Part shown: in pieces, positions 17,301-24,830 of the stretch
Position numbering within the stretch: the stretch's first letter is position 1
How the letters are laid out: the number at the start of each line of letters is the position of its first letter
Source: Hymenobacter rigui
GTDB lineage: Bacteria > Bacteroidota > Bacteroidia > Cytophagales > Hymenobacteraceae
DNA length: 64,000 nucleotides
Assembly: GCF_003944715.1 (NCBI RefSeq)
Contig: NZ_RWIT01000007.1
Coordinates: 124,001-188,000, forward strand
Reading direction: 5' to 3'
The notes under the pieces: model-generated
The model's database searches: none
The model's input: the letters and a program-made list of their open reading frames with translations, nothing else
What the model was told of the DNA's origin: nothing
Translations under genes and position numbers: made by a program

Positions 17301-18918
17301 CGCGCAAATCGGCGCGGCGCACGCGGGCCCGCAGGTCAAAGGCCTGGCGCTGCTTGTTCAGGTCCACGCTGCCGTCGGCATCAAACTGCAGGCTGGGGTC
17401 GTTGGCGGCAATTTTACCCGTAAACGACTCGCGGCTGAACTGCCCGTTGGTGGTGATGTTACGGTAGCGGTAGCCGTTCAGCCAAATGCTCTGCACAGTG
17501 GCATTGGCCGTGAGCCGGGCGGTGCGCAAATCGAAGCCCACGCCGGCCACTTTGCCGTTCAGGGTCACGTCGCGCACGGTGCTTTCGTCGCCCAGCAGCT
17601 TGCCCAGCTGAAAGCCAGTGGTGCGGACGGTGCCCTCGTAGCTACTGCGACTGGGGTCGTCCTTAAACTTCAGGTTTACGTCGCTCACCACCGAGCCCAG
17701 AGCCGTCTGGAACGAACCGTTAGCTACAAAGTCGTTATAGAACCCCAGGAACTGGCCTTTCAGCTTTACCGTGCCCAGCCGCTGCACGTAGGGCCAGCCC
17801 GAAGCCGGAATGTACTTGCGGATGTCGCGCCCGTCCACCACCGAGGGCTGCAGGCGCATTTCCACGAAGCTTTCCTTCAGGTTGGGCAGCCCTTCCACGT
17901 TGATGTCGCCCTTCACCCGGGTGTTGCGGCCGTAGGTGATGTCGAGGTTTTTGGTAGTGAAGTTGCGCACGTAGCCCTTGGCCTGCCCCGAAATCAGCAC
18001 GGTTTCCTTCAGCTCGCGCATGAAGGGTTGGGGCGCAAACTTGGCAATGTCGTCGGAATACACCCGGCTGGGCTGGAGCCGGGCAATGACTTTCACCGAG
18101 TCGTTGAAGTCGGTGAAGTTCAGGAAATGGTCGTACTCGAAGCGCACATAGTTGCTGAGCTGGCTGTTCTGCACGCGCAGCATCAGCTTATCAAACTCCC
18201 AGAACTTGCCCGCGTAGGTCATGTTCGAGGTCAGCTCGCGCAGGCGGGTACCCGAGGGCTGGTCCACGGTGCGCAGGCCCATGATGTTGGCGTGGATGGT
18301 GTCGCCCTTGAACCACAGCTGGTCGGCATCGGCGTAGATGCTGTCCAGGTACATGTGGGCGTAATCCATGGTGCGGCCGTACTCCGGAATGCGGGGCACA
18401 TTCTGGCGCTCCAGCACAAAGCGGCCGTTGCGCAGCCCCAAGGCCTCAATCTTAAAGTCGAAAGGCTTGCTGACTTTGGTGGTATCGGAAGGCCCCAGCA
18501 GCCGCTTTACGGAACTGATGAACTGGTCGAGGGTGGTGGAGTCGGGCTGGTTTTTGTAGGTAACTAGGTTGAAGCGGGGCTCCTCCAGCGTGAGTTTGCC
18601 CACGTGCAGGTGGCTGGGGTCGAATACCGAAAACAGGCGGATATCCGCATCGGCCCGACCGATGTTAAACAGTTCATTGCCGCGCCGGTCCAGCACCCGC
18701 ACACCTTCCAGCACCACCCGCGAAAACGGCCGGATATCCACCCGGCCCACCAGCACCTGCTGGCCTAGCTTGTCGGTGAGGATACGGGCGGCGCGCTGGG
18801 CCACATCGGTCTGCACGCTTGGAATCCGCAGCGCCACCAACGCCCCCACCACGGCCAGCACTACCACCAGCAGCAGGGCAAGCAATACTTTCAGGACGAC
18901 GGATAGAAACCGGGGCAC
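14326..18918 (-). CDS. tamB: Translocation and assembly module protein TamB
   Basis: A 1530-residue AsmA/TamB-family protein thought to bridge the periplasm, carrying phospholipids and helping insert outer-membrane proteins. It has one N-terminal membrane anchor (about 5-32), a very long beta-rich middle, and the DUF490/TamB C-terminal domain (from about 1080, with YLGTTYTFSDRIRF and later LRLSYSFMNGRLRI). Start GTG at 18918 is supported by a TATCTTTG box 26 bases upstream and the immediate membrane anchor. It heads the minus-strand cluster leading to ftsX and diverges from tsaD. Confidence 0.94.
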   Translation of the reverse strand: MPRFLSVVLKVLLALLLVVVLAVVGALVALRIPSVQTDVAQRAARILTDKLGQQVLVGRVDIRPFSRVVLEGVRVLDRRGNELFNIGRADADIRLFSVFDPSHLHVGKLTLEEPRFNLVTYKNQPDSTTLDQFISSVKRLLGPSDTTKVSKPFDFKIEALGLRNGRFVLERQNVPRIPEYGRTMDYAHMYLDSIYADADQLWFKGDTIHANIMGLRTVDQPSGTRLRELTSNMTYAGKFWEFDKLMLRVQNSQLSNYVRFEYDHFLNFTDFNDSVKVIARLQPSRVYSDDIAKFAPQPFMRELKETVLISGQAKGYVRNFTTKNLDITYGRNTRVKGDINVEGLPNLKESFVEMRLQPSVVDGRDIRKYIPASGWPYVQRLGTVKLKGQFLGFYNDFVANGSFQTALGSVVSDVNLKFKDDPSRSSYEGTVRTTGFQLGKLLGDESTVRDVTLNGKVAGVGFDLRTARLTANATVQSIWLNGYRYRNITTNGQFSRESFTGKIAANDPSLQFDADGSVDLNKQRQAFDLRARVRRADLRALGLTRQSVVVATTADVKFKGLKLDELLGYVRLRNSRLSYAGRTVPIDTLDVVSQYGGGQRRLTVRSEVLNLAMAGNFTPTTLIRDVTTLIEEYRLNFASNDAAIADYYRRKRQRPLPDYQVGLSMLLKEPNPVLHLFMPQLTVSDSTFIEGSFRNGQTSIFQLGGLVKDFRYDSLRLQNSEFDLTTSKLPYQPEVLAQASVTSERQRVPGLGATEKFYVEGVWDQEKINFSTSLAQTGTTNKAQINGALGFLDDAVKITFRQSGVNVLGKEWTIAPDNSLVISGGGREFDFQNVTLSNGGQSISAQGFLSENPNKPLALTVKDFELTTLNGLTGGQKFAGRVNALGTISGVYGPLVINSTLKVDSLQMDNVFIGDVQGRGDWDNSLKRLAVSLDVARDQQRVVAVTGYYAPGEERQQLNLTGVLDNAPIKLAEPFLNTLFRDLNGTAVGTLRLTGPLSAPMLTGNIDVTNGQITFLYLGTTYTFSDRIRFLEDRIALQNITVRDPQGNTGVVNGNIYEQGFQNMRLDLNATYRKLQVLNTTRKDNELYFGQAYATGTAVVRGPSDNLFINVTARSEAGTRVSLPFDNAAKAEQAKYIKFVNRNLPDTAGTAPVQVAGTTDLSGIRLNMNLDITPDAYVELLLDESTGDIIRGTATGQLRLNIDTRGDFNMYGQVEIVRGAYNFTLQGLVNKEFVVRPGGVISWNGDPLAGEMNVTATYTQRTSLAPIIYNTGSGPTNTAVVPVTAVMNLTGPLLQPIIKLNLEFNDIPSSLEGDLAPFLSAIRNDEQELNRQVFSLVVFRQLTPIGSLAVTRLQGENNAIGNSLGQIISTQLGLLTSQIDPNLEISFNLNGLTAEDIQALQLRLSYSFMNGRLRITREGSVGSNSVSGTTSSGTQPIGAAQTSVIGDLSMEYYLRPDGKFRAKLRYETTPRDLTSFTQGVNQARAGVSLLHTEQFDTFRELFSRKRLRRRDQNARKARELQIDDDPRTVM

Positions 18919-18944
18919 AGGAGAGGAGTAAGTCGGGGCAACAA

Positions 18945-18952
18945 CAAAGATA
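18945..18952 (-). promoter_or_regulatory. -7 box for tamB
   Basis: TATCTTTG on the minus strand, 26 bases upstream of the GTG start at 18918. Its place supports that start. Confidence 0.7.
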
Positions 18953-19077
18953 GGCAGTTGGCCCCGACCGTTGCCTGGGAAAACTGCCCGCGCTCAGAAA
19001 CGGACAGGCCGGCTCCAGGGTTAAGCTGAAAACGCCCCTGCGCGGCATTCCGGTATTTTGCCCCGACCTTTGTTGAG

Positions 19078-19206
19078 AAGTTAGGAACGAGGAGTGAGGA
19101 GACAGGAGCTAGAAGTCAGGAGCCAAGTGCGAAATGTCTCCCTCTCTACCTTCGAACTCTAATGCCTAATCCCTGCCCCTGCCTCCTAACTTCTGGCTCC
19201 TAACTT
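19078..19206. repeat. Heptad-type inverted repeat upstream of tsaD
   Basis: The left arm (19078-19125) is six tandem degenerate heptamers of the form AGGAGnn after AAGTTAGG. The right arm ends at 19206 and pairs with it at 25 of the first 31 positions. It ends ten bases before the tsaD start codon, so it would be part of the tsaD leader. Confidence 0.85.
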
Positions 19207-19216
19207 TTAGATAAAC

Positions 19217-20224
19217 ATGCACCCCGTTATTCTCGCCATCGAATCTTCCTGCGACGACACCTCGGCTGCCGTGATGGTAGACGGGGAAATTCGCTCCAAT
19301 GTAGTAGCCACCCAGCAGGTGCACGAGCAGTACGGTGGCGTGGTGCCCGAGCTGGCTTCGCGCGCCCACCAGCAGCACCTGATTCCGGTCGTGGAGGCGG
19401 CTTTGCAGAAAGCCGGCGTCAGCAAAGCTGATCTGGATGCCGTAGCCTTCACCCAAGGCCCCGGCCTGCTGGGCTCGTTGCTGGTGGGCGGCATGTTCGC
19501 CAAAACGCTGGCTCTGGCCCTGAACAAGCCCCTGATTGCCGTCAACCACATGCGGGCCCACATTCTGGCCCACTTCATTGAGGAGCCCCGTCCGCAGTTT
19601 CCGTTCCTGTGTCTCACCGTCAGTGGCGGCCACACCCAGCTGGTGGTGGTGCGCTCGGCCCTGGATATGGAAATCATCGGGCAGACCACCGACGACGCGG
19701 CCGGCGAGGCCTTCGACAAAACCGGCAAGCTGCTGGGCCTCCCGTACCCGGCCGGCCCCCACCTCGATAAGCTGGCCCGTCAGGGCAACCCCACCCGCTT
19801 CCCCTTCCCGGTAGGCGCTATGTCCGGCTACGACTTCTCGTTCAGCGGGCTGAAAACGTCGGTGCTGTACTTCCTGAAAAAGGAAACGGCCCAGAACCCC
19901 AACTTCATCCAGGAAAACCTGCCGGACCTCTGCGCCAGCATCCAGCATACCATCATCCAGACGCTGCTGCGCCAGCTCCGCCGCGCCGCCCACGACCAGG
20001 GCCTTACCCAGGTGGCCTTGGCCGGCGGGGTAGCCGCCAACAGCGGCCTGCGCCAAGCGTTGCAGGACGAGGCTGAAGCCCAAGGCTGGCAGGTGTTCAT
20101 CCCGGCCTTCCAGTTCTGTACCGATAACGCCGGGATGGTGGCCATGACGGCCCACTTCCAGTACCAGGCCGGCGACTTCGCCGACCAGCTCGTCAGCTCC
20201 GACCCGCGCCTGAAGCTGTCGTAG
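19217..20224 (+). CDS. tsaD: tRNA N6-threonylcarbamoyladenosine transferase
   Basis: A 335-residue Kae1/TsaD protein. It transfers the threonylcarbamoyl group to A37 of tRNAs that read ANN codons, together with TsaB and TsaE encoded elsewhere. The iron-binding motif is HMRAH at 112-116; the ATP-binding fold shows at IESSCDDTSAAVM (7-19) and SGGHTQLV near 136. Length and sequence are normal. Upstream lies the inverted repeat 19078-19206, downstream a perfect 50-bp palindrome. Confidence 0.97.
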   Translation: MHPVILAIESSCDDTSAAVMVDGEIRSNVVATQQVHEQYGGVVPELASRAHQQHLIPVVEAALQKAGVSKADLDAVAFTQGPGLLGSLLVGGMFAKTLALALNKPLIAVNHMRAHILAHFIEEPRPQFPFLCLTVSGGHTQLVVVRSALDMEIIGQTTDDAAGEAFDKTGKLLGLPYPAGPHLDKLARQGNPTRFPFPVGAMSGYDFSFSGLKTSVLYFLKKETAQNPNFIQENLPDLCASIQHTIIQTLLRQLRRAAHDQGLTQVALAGGVAANSGLRQALQDEAEAQGWQVFIPAFQFCTDNAGMVAMTAHFQYQAGDFADQLVSSDPRLKLS

Positions 20225-20570
20225 CTGATGTAAAGGAAAGGCTGGCGGGTTAGGAGTGAAGGCGTCCCGAATTACGCGGTAGCGCTGCTGGTTTTCCAAT
20301 TCAGCGGATTGCGAAGCCAGGTGCCAGCCCGCAGCCCACCGGCCGGCCGGTGGGCTGCGGGCTGGCACCGGAACAAGAACGCGGCAACGGCTGCGTACAA
20401 TAACCGGTCGGACAGGCGCAGTTCGATCGGGATATGGTAGTATAAATCAGCTGAATAGCTTTTCAGGGTAACGATACGCTACTATTTCAAGTGCGGCCAA
20501 GGCAACGGATAGATCAACTCGGCGCGTCATTTTGAGCAGTCGGCTTCTTCCAGCCGCTTGCCAACGCACT
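20225..20570. other. Intergenic region tsaD to DUF4932 gene
   Basis: 346 bases without a gene. It holds the 50-bp palindrome (20320-20369) and, in its right half, a more AT-rich stretch that should contain the promoter of the gene at 20571. No clear TAnnTTTG box was seen. Confidence 0.55.
20320..20369. repeat. Perfect 50-bp palindrome with no spacer
   Basis: Bases 20320-20344 are the exact complement of 20345-20369, with no loop between. The centre is GGCCGGCCGG and the whole is very GC-rich. It is about 95 bases past the tsaD stop and lacks a T-run, so it is not a typical terminator. Confidence 0.95.
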
Positions 20571-21962
20571 ATGAAACACGTTTCGCTCCTGCTTGCCACC
20601 GTGCTGCTGTCAACCGCTTGCTCTACAACCCGAACCGTTTCCCGGAGCTGGAAAAGCGAGCAAACAGCCAGCACCTGGGCAGCTTCCTTTGAGCAGTTTT
20701 CGGGCACTGAGCGGCTGCGGCTGCCCTCCCAGCCGGGCCAACTGATATACCTCAGTAGCCAATTTACCACCACCGCCGGCCAGCTCCAGCTCAGGTCCAG
20801 CGGCCAGGTACTGCCCACGCCTACCAAGGTAAGCCACCACAAAATTCCGCTGACCCCGCCCGCCCGGGTGGAGGTGGTGGGCCGGCAGGCGGCCGGCGCG
20901 TTTACGCTGCGCTACCCGGTGTATCAGCAGAAGCAGATTGCCGTCAAATCCAACCCCAACATCGAGCTGCTGGGCCTGTGCTACCTACTCACGCAGTACG
21001 ACGACCTAGCAGCCATTCCGAGCGAGCAGACGTTTCTCATCAACGGCCAGAACATTCGGATTAAAGACCTGTACGCGCTGAATCTGAAGCTGGCGGCCCC
21101 GTTCACGCGCTTTGCCGGCTCCAAGCACCTGGCCGTCATTAAGTCCTATTTCGAGAAGGACTTTTACCTGCACTACGCCAATTTCCTGCTGAGCCTTGAT
21201 GCCTTTCCGCAGGCCACGGTGCCGGCCGACAGCCGATTTGTGCGACAGTTTGCCTCCCTGGACGACGCGCGGCGGTTTATCGGGGCCTGCAACGCTTTCT
21301 ACCAGGAAATTGCCTTTGATGCGTTTTTGCGGAAGCACCGGCCTTACTACGCAGCCATGTTGGCGGAGGTATCGGGCAACCTGCCGCCCGCAGGCTTCAT
21401 CACCGAGATGGAGCACCTGTACAGCAAGCAGGTCGGCGAGTACCGGCTCTACCCAAGCCTGCTGGTACCATTCGGGTCGGGCTTCGCGGTGGGGGATGCA
21501 CAGTCGGTGGGCAATATCTTCGGCAGCTTCGGGAAGCCGGAAAGCATTGCGGATACGGCGGCATTGCGCCTGGGCTTCGCCGATAGCAAAGCGCTGCGTA
21601 CCGTGTGCATCCACGAGTTCGGGCACTCATTCGTGAATCCGGAAGTCGATCAGGTAAGTGCCGAGGCGCTGGCTAAAACGGCTTTTCTGTTCGAGCCCAT
21701 CAAGGGCAAAATGAGCGAGCAGGGCTACAATCAGTGGAAAATCTGCCTCTACGAGCACTTCAACCGAGCCGGGGAAGTATTGGTAGCCCGCCTCGTGGGC
21801 GACCCGGCCAAAGCCGCCGAGCTGTTGCAGGACAATGTGCAAAACCGGGACTTTCGGTACCTGCCCCAGATAGTTGAAAAGCTGGACTACTGGTACTATA
21901 ACGAGTACCTCGACAAGACTTACCAGCAGAAGGTGCAGGAAATAGTGGCCGAGTTGCGGTAA
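20571..21962 (+). CDS. DUF4932-type lipoprotein, predicted zinc metallopeptidase
   Basis: A 463-residue protein. Start 20571 (MKHVSLLLAT) gives a lipoprotein signal with lipobox LLSTAC, so it should sit in the envelope. The motif HEFGHS at 348-353 is a gluzincin-type HExxH zinc site, and a third ligand could be the Glu of NPEVDQVSAEAL just downstream. The rest resembles DUF4932 proteins, which are uncharacterised. It is likely a periplasmic or surface peptidase; the substrate is unknown. The gene stands alone ahead of smpB. Confidence 0.85.
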   Translation: MKHVSLLLATVLLSTACSTTRTVSRSWKSEQTASTWAASFEQFSGTERLRLPSQPGQLIYLSSQFTTTAGQLQLRSSGQVLPTPTKVSHHKIPLTPPARVEVVGRQAAGAFTLRYPVYQQKQIAVKSNPNIELLGLCYLLTQYDDLAAIPSEQTFLINGQNIRIKDLYALNLKLAAPFTRFAGSKHLAVIKSYFEKDFYLHYANFLLSLDAFPQATVPADSRFVRQFASLDDARRFIGACNAFYQEIAFDAFLRKHRPYYAAMLAEVSGNLPPAGFITEMEHLYSKQVGEYRLYPSLLVPFGSGFAVGDAQSVGNIFGSFGKPESIADTAALRLGFADSKALRTVCIHEFGHSFVNPEVDQVSAEALAKTAFLFEPIKGKMSEQGYNQWKICLYEHFNRAGEVLVARLVGDPAKAAELLQDNVQNRDFRYLPQIVEKLDYWYYNEYLDKTYQQKVQEIVAELR

Positions 21963-22114
21963 AGCGTGAAGCCGCCGCAACGGGCAGCCCGGCCGTATCC
22001 GTAGTAAAGCCGTAATTTTCGGTCCGGAAACAGCCCCGCTGCCATCTGCTGCGTACACCTTCCACTGCAAAACCCCTGCGCTACCCACCGCGCACCACTG
22101 CGAGAATCAACACC

Positions 22115-22585
22115 GTGAGTAAGAAAGACGATAAACCCAAGAACATCAACATCCAGAACCGCCGGGCCCGGCACGAGTACGCGTTTCTGGTGCAGTACGA
22201 TGCTGGTATGATGCTGCAAGGCACCGAAATCAAGAGCATCCGGGAGGGCAGCGTGCAGCTGCAGGATGGCTTCTGCACCTTCCACCAAGATGGCAGCCTG
22301 TGGGCCCACAACATCACCATTGCCCAGTACACCGAGGGCACCTACAACAACCACGAGCCCACCCGGGCCCGCAAGCTGCTGCTCAACAAAAAGGAGCTGA
22401 AGCAGCTGGCCGGCAAAGCCCAGGAGCAGGGCCTCACCATCATTCCGGTGCGTATGTTCGTCAACGACCGGGGCTTTGCCAAGCTGGAAATTGCCCTGGC
22501 CAAAGGCAAAAAGCTCTACGACAAGCGCGACGACCTCAAAGCCAAAGACCAGAAACGCGAAATGGACCGCGCCCGGGACTACTAG
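22115..22585 (+). CDS. smpB: SsrA-binding protein SmpB
   Basis: A 156-residue RNA-binding protein that works with tmRNA to rescue stalled ribosomes. GTG at 22115 is the start (MSKKDD). The OB-fold core shows EYAFLVQYDAGMMLQGTEIKS (split at 30-50) and KLEIALAKGKKLYDKRDDLK near 125-145, and the basic tail KAKDQKREMDRARDY is typical. The tmRNA gene itself is not in this window. An octamer-type inverted repeat starts three bases past the stop codon. Confidence 0.97.
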   Translation: MSKKDDKPKNINIQNRRARHEYAFLVQYDAGMMLQGTEIKSIREGSVQLQDGFCTFHQDGSLWAHNITIAQYTEGTYNNHEPTRARKLLLNKKELKQLAGKAQEQGLTIIPVRMFVNDRGFAKLEIALAKGKKLYDKRDDLKAKDQKREMDRARDY

Positions 22586-22587
22586 GC

Positions 22588-22739
22588 GAGTTAGTGAAAT
22601 GGTGATTTAGTGATTTTTCAAATCGATATTTGGCGGGCTGCTGTATAAGTGGGAGCTTCGTATGTTCATGTAGTGAGAGCAAGCAGGCTTGCTGATAAAA
22701 TGAAAACTCACTAAGTCGCTAAATCACTGAATCACCACT
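22588..22739. repeat. Octamer-type inverted repeat between smpB and the NlpC gene
   Basis: Both arms are built of degenerate 8-base units: AGTGAAAT GGTGATTT AGTGATTT on the left, and on the right units of the form AATCACTG. About 19 of 21 bases pair in the core. It fills the spacer from three bases after the smpB stop to the TTG start of the next gene. Confidence 0.8.
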
Positions 22740-23546
22740 TTGGAATACGGAATCTGCGCGCTGAGCGCTGTGCCGGTGCGGGCTGAGCCCTCCGATAAAG
22801 CCGAAATTGTTACGCAGCTCGTCTTCGGGGAGTGCTATTCTGTGCTGCGGGCGCAAAACCAGTGGCGGCAGATCCGGCTGGCGGCCGACGGCTACGAGGG
22901 CTGGTTCGATGTGAAGCAGCACCTGCCCGTGTCGGCTGCGTATTTTCAGCAGTGGCAGCAGCAGGACCACCCCCGCACCCTCGATGTGGTGCAGATGGTG
23001 AGCGACGAAACCACCCGCATTCCCGTGACGCTGGGCACCCGCCTGCCGTTTTTTGATGGCATGACGCTGCGGGTAGGGGAGCGGCAGATGTTCTACAACG
23101 GCGCCGCCACCAACCCGCTCAACGGCCACGGCCCCCACGGCCCCGCCGACGTGCGCCTGCGTCTGCTACTGAAAATGGGCCAGTCTTTCCTGAAAGCACC
23201 CTACCTGTGGGGCGGCAAAACCCTGTTCGGCATCGACTGCTCAGGCCTGATGCAGCAGCTCTACGGCCTCATCGGCGTGCAGCTCCCGCGCGATGCGCAC
23301 CAGCAGATTCACCTGGGCCAGCCGGTGCACTTCGTAGCCCAAACCCGGCCCGGCGACCTGGCCTTCTTCGACAACGCCGAGGGCCGCATCATCCACGTGG
23401 GCCTGCTGCTGGAAGACCAGCAGATTCTGCACGCCAGCGGCGAAGTACGCATCGACCCTTTGGACCACAACGGCATCTTCCGCCGCGACCAGCAGAAGTA
23501 CTCCCACAAGCTCCGCCTCATCAAGCGCATCCTGCCGGACGATTGA
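22740..23546 (+). CDS. NlpC/P60 cysteine peptidase with SH3-like N-terminus
   Basis: A 268-residue C40 peptidase expected to cut peptidoglycan stem peptides. The triad is Cys167 (GIDCSGLMQQ), His219 (RIIHVGLL) and His231 (LHASGEVR). An SH3-like binding region covers about 1-120. I start it at TTG 22740 because the family begins MEYGI and the next in-frame start codons lie inside the conserved SH3 region; this start sits at the edge of an inverted-repeat arm. There is no clear signal peptide, as in several Bacteroidota homologues, which leaves its location open. Confidence 0.9.
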   Translation: MEYGICALSAVPVRAEPSDKAEIVTQLVFGECYSVLRAQNQWRQIRLAADGYEGWFDVKQHLPVSAAYFQQWQQQDHPRTLDVVQMVSDETTRIPVTLGTRLPFFDGMTLRVGERQMFYNGAATNPLNGHGPHGPADVRLRLLLKMGQSFLKAPYLWGGKTLFGIDCSGLMQQLYGLIGVQLPRDAHQQIHLGQPVHFVAQTRPGDLAFFDNAEGRIIHVGLLLEDQQILHASGEVRIDPLDHNGIFRRDQQKYSHKLRLIKRILPDD

Positions 23547-23634
23547 GTTGTCAGCTGCCATTTGTTAGTTATCGGTTGATGGTTAGCACTTGGTGACTGG
23601 AATCTGACAACTAACAACTGATAACGGACAACTT
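23546..23634. repeat. Heptad-type inverted repeat after the NlpC gene
   Basis: The whole stretch can be read as degenerate heptamers (GTTGTCA, GCTGCCA, TTTGTTA, GTTATCG ...), and the arms pair at about 23 of 30 positions (23546-23575 with 23604-23634). The left arm begins on the last base of the stop codon. Confidence 0.85.
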
Positions 23635-23738
23635 AATACCAACTCAATACCCTGCCGAACTAAAGCCTTTGGCTATTGTTAATACGCTAAGAATCATCTA
23701 GCTTTCTGGCAGAGCAGATTCATTTTTCTTAGCGTTAT

Positions 23739-24233
23739 ATGGACCAAAAAGTTCTTGTATTGAACGGTGACTACACGGCCATTACGCTGTGCAGTGTGCA
23801 GAAAGCCTTCGTGCTGCTGTTTCTGGAAAAGGCCGAGCTGATTGCCAAATCAGAGAATGGCGTGTTGCGCACGGTGAGTAAGGTATTTCCCAAGCCCAGC
23901 ATCATCCGGCTGCAGCGCTACGTGCGCGTGCCCTACAAGGGCATTGCCCTCAGTCGGCACAACATTATGAAGCGGGACCATTTCGAGTGTCAGTATTGCG
24001 GCTCCACAAAAAACCTGACCCTCGACCACGTGCTGCCCCGAAGTAGGGGCGGGGACTCCAGTTGGGCCAACCTGCTCACGGCCTGCGCCCGGTGCAATCA
24101 TGCCAAAGGGCACCGCACCCCTCAGGAAGCCGGCCTCACCATTCGGCAGCAGCCTAAAAAACCAACGCTTACCGGCTTCCTCAAACTCAGTGCCGGCACC
24201 CTCGACCAAAACTGGCATCCTTATCTGCACTAA
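23739..24233 (+). CDS. HNH endonuclease family protein
   Basis: A 164-residue protein with a C-terminal HNH nuclease domain. The zinc cysteines are C84/C87 (CQYCG) and C116/C119 (CARC); the catalytic pair is D96-H97 (LDHVLPRSRGG), with N111 as the HNH Asn. The N-terminal half (LVLNGDYTAITLCS) is conserved in a widespread stand-alone HNH family of unknown target. There is no methyltransferase or phage gene beside it, so a restriction or homing role is not supported. Single gene with its own terminator. Confidence 0.9.
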   Translation: MDQKVLVLNGDYTAITLCSVQKAFVLLFLEKAELIAKSENGVLRTVSKVFPKPSIIRLQRYVRVPYKGIALSRHNIMKRDHFECQYCGSTKNLTLDHVLPRSRGGDSSWANLLTACARCNHAKGHRTPQEAGLTIRQQPKKPTLTGFLKLSAGTLDQNWHPYLH

Positions 24234-24266
24234 AACCGGCAGCCCACGTGGCTGACCGGTTTTTTT
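24232..24266 (+). terminator. Terminator after the HNH gene
   Basis: The stem AAAACCGGcAGCC pairs with GGCTgACCGGTTTT and is followed by seven Ts. It begins one base before the end of the stop codon. Confidence 0.85.
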
Positions 24267-24367
24267 GTTGCCAGTGGGTTTAATACTAAAACCAGATAAG
24301 CAGTGTGGATGCAACGTTTGTGACGCAGATATGCTCCCCATAACGTACCCATTCTATTGAATCAATT

Positions 24368-24745
24368 ATGAAACAGCTTATACTTCTACTGTGCCTGTGC
24401 ATAGTAAGCTTGCTGCACACATCCTGCAAAAAAGAGGATTCCGGTGAAATCCGGATTCGAGTGAAAAATGCCAGTAGCTACCGGTTCGAAAGCGTGTATG
24501 TGAATACTTCCGGTGGCGAGAATGAGTATGGTCCACTAGCTGCTAAGCAGGTATCTGACTACGCTGTCTACAAAGGAGCATACAATTATGCTTACATTAA
24601 AGTGGTGATAAATGGCCGGGAAATGTCGCTGCAGCCAACTGATTATGTAGGCGAAACGCCACTTGATCCAGGTAAATACACTTACGTCGTGGATGTGGAG
24701 GACCTGTCGAACGGCCGGCTGAAACTAACCTTTGAAACCCCCTAG
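24368..24745 (+). CDS. Small hypothetical lipoprotein
   Basis: A 125-residue protein. The signal peptide ends in the lipobox LLHTSC at residue 20, so a lipid-anchored envelope protein is expected. The mature part (EIRIRVKNASSYRFESVYVNT) looks like a small beta-sandwich seen in Bacteroidota lipoproteins of unknown role. GC content is lower than in neighbouring genes, which may mark later acquisition. It converges on the hydrolase gene at 24831. Confidence 0.75.
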   Translation: MKQLILLLCLCIVSLLHTSCKKEDSGEIRIRVKNASSYRFESVYVNTSGGENEYGPLAAKQVSDYAVYKGAYNYAYIKVVINGREMSLQPTDYVGETPLDPGKYTYVVDVEDLSNGRLKLTFETP

Positions 24746-24765
24746 CCGATTGGGGTTTCACCAAA

Positions 24766-24811
24766 CACAACGGTGCCCCCGGTAGTCAATGCTACCGGGG
24801 GCACCGTTGTG
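24766..24811. terminator. Bidirectional terminator between convergent genes
   Basis: A perfect 20-bp stem (24766-24785 with 24792-24811) with a 6-base loop lies between the lipoprotein gene (+) and the hydrolase gene (-). Confidence 0.88.
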
Positions 24812-24830
24812 TGTTTAAGGCCAATTATGC

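Noticed and set aside
17281..18567. Long plus-strand frame inside tamB
   Set aside because: Shadow of tamB; composition is that of reverse-complemented GC-rich coding sequence and it has no domain.
19166..20368. Long minus-strand open frame (400 codons) opposite tsaD
   Set aside because: Antisense shadow of a GC-rich gene: tsaD on the plus strand carries all family motifs, while this frame has no recognisable domain and runs into the 50-bp palindrome.
24735..24758. Second small hairpin (AAACCCC with GGGGTTT) at the end of the lipoprotein gene
   Set aside because: Overlaps the coding end and is much weaker than the 20-bp terminator next to it; not listed separately.
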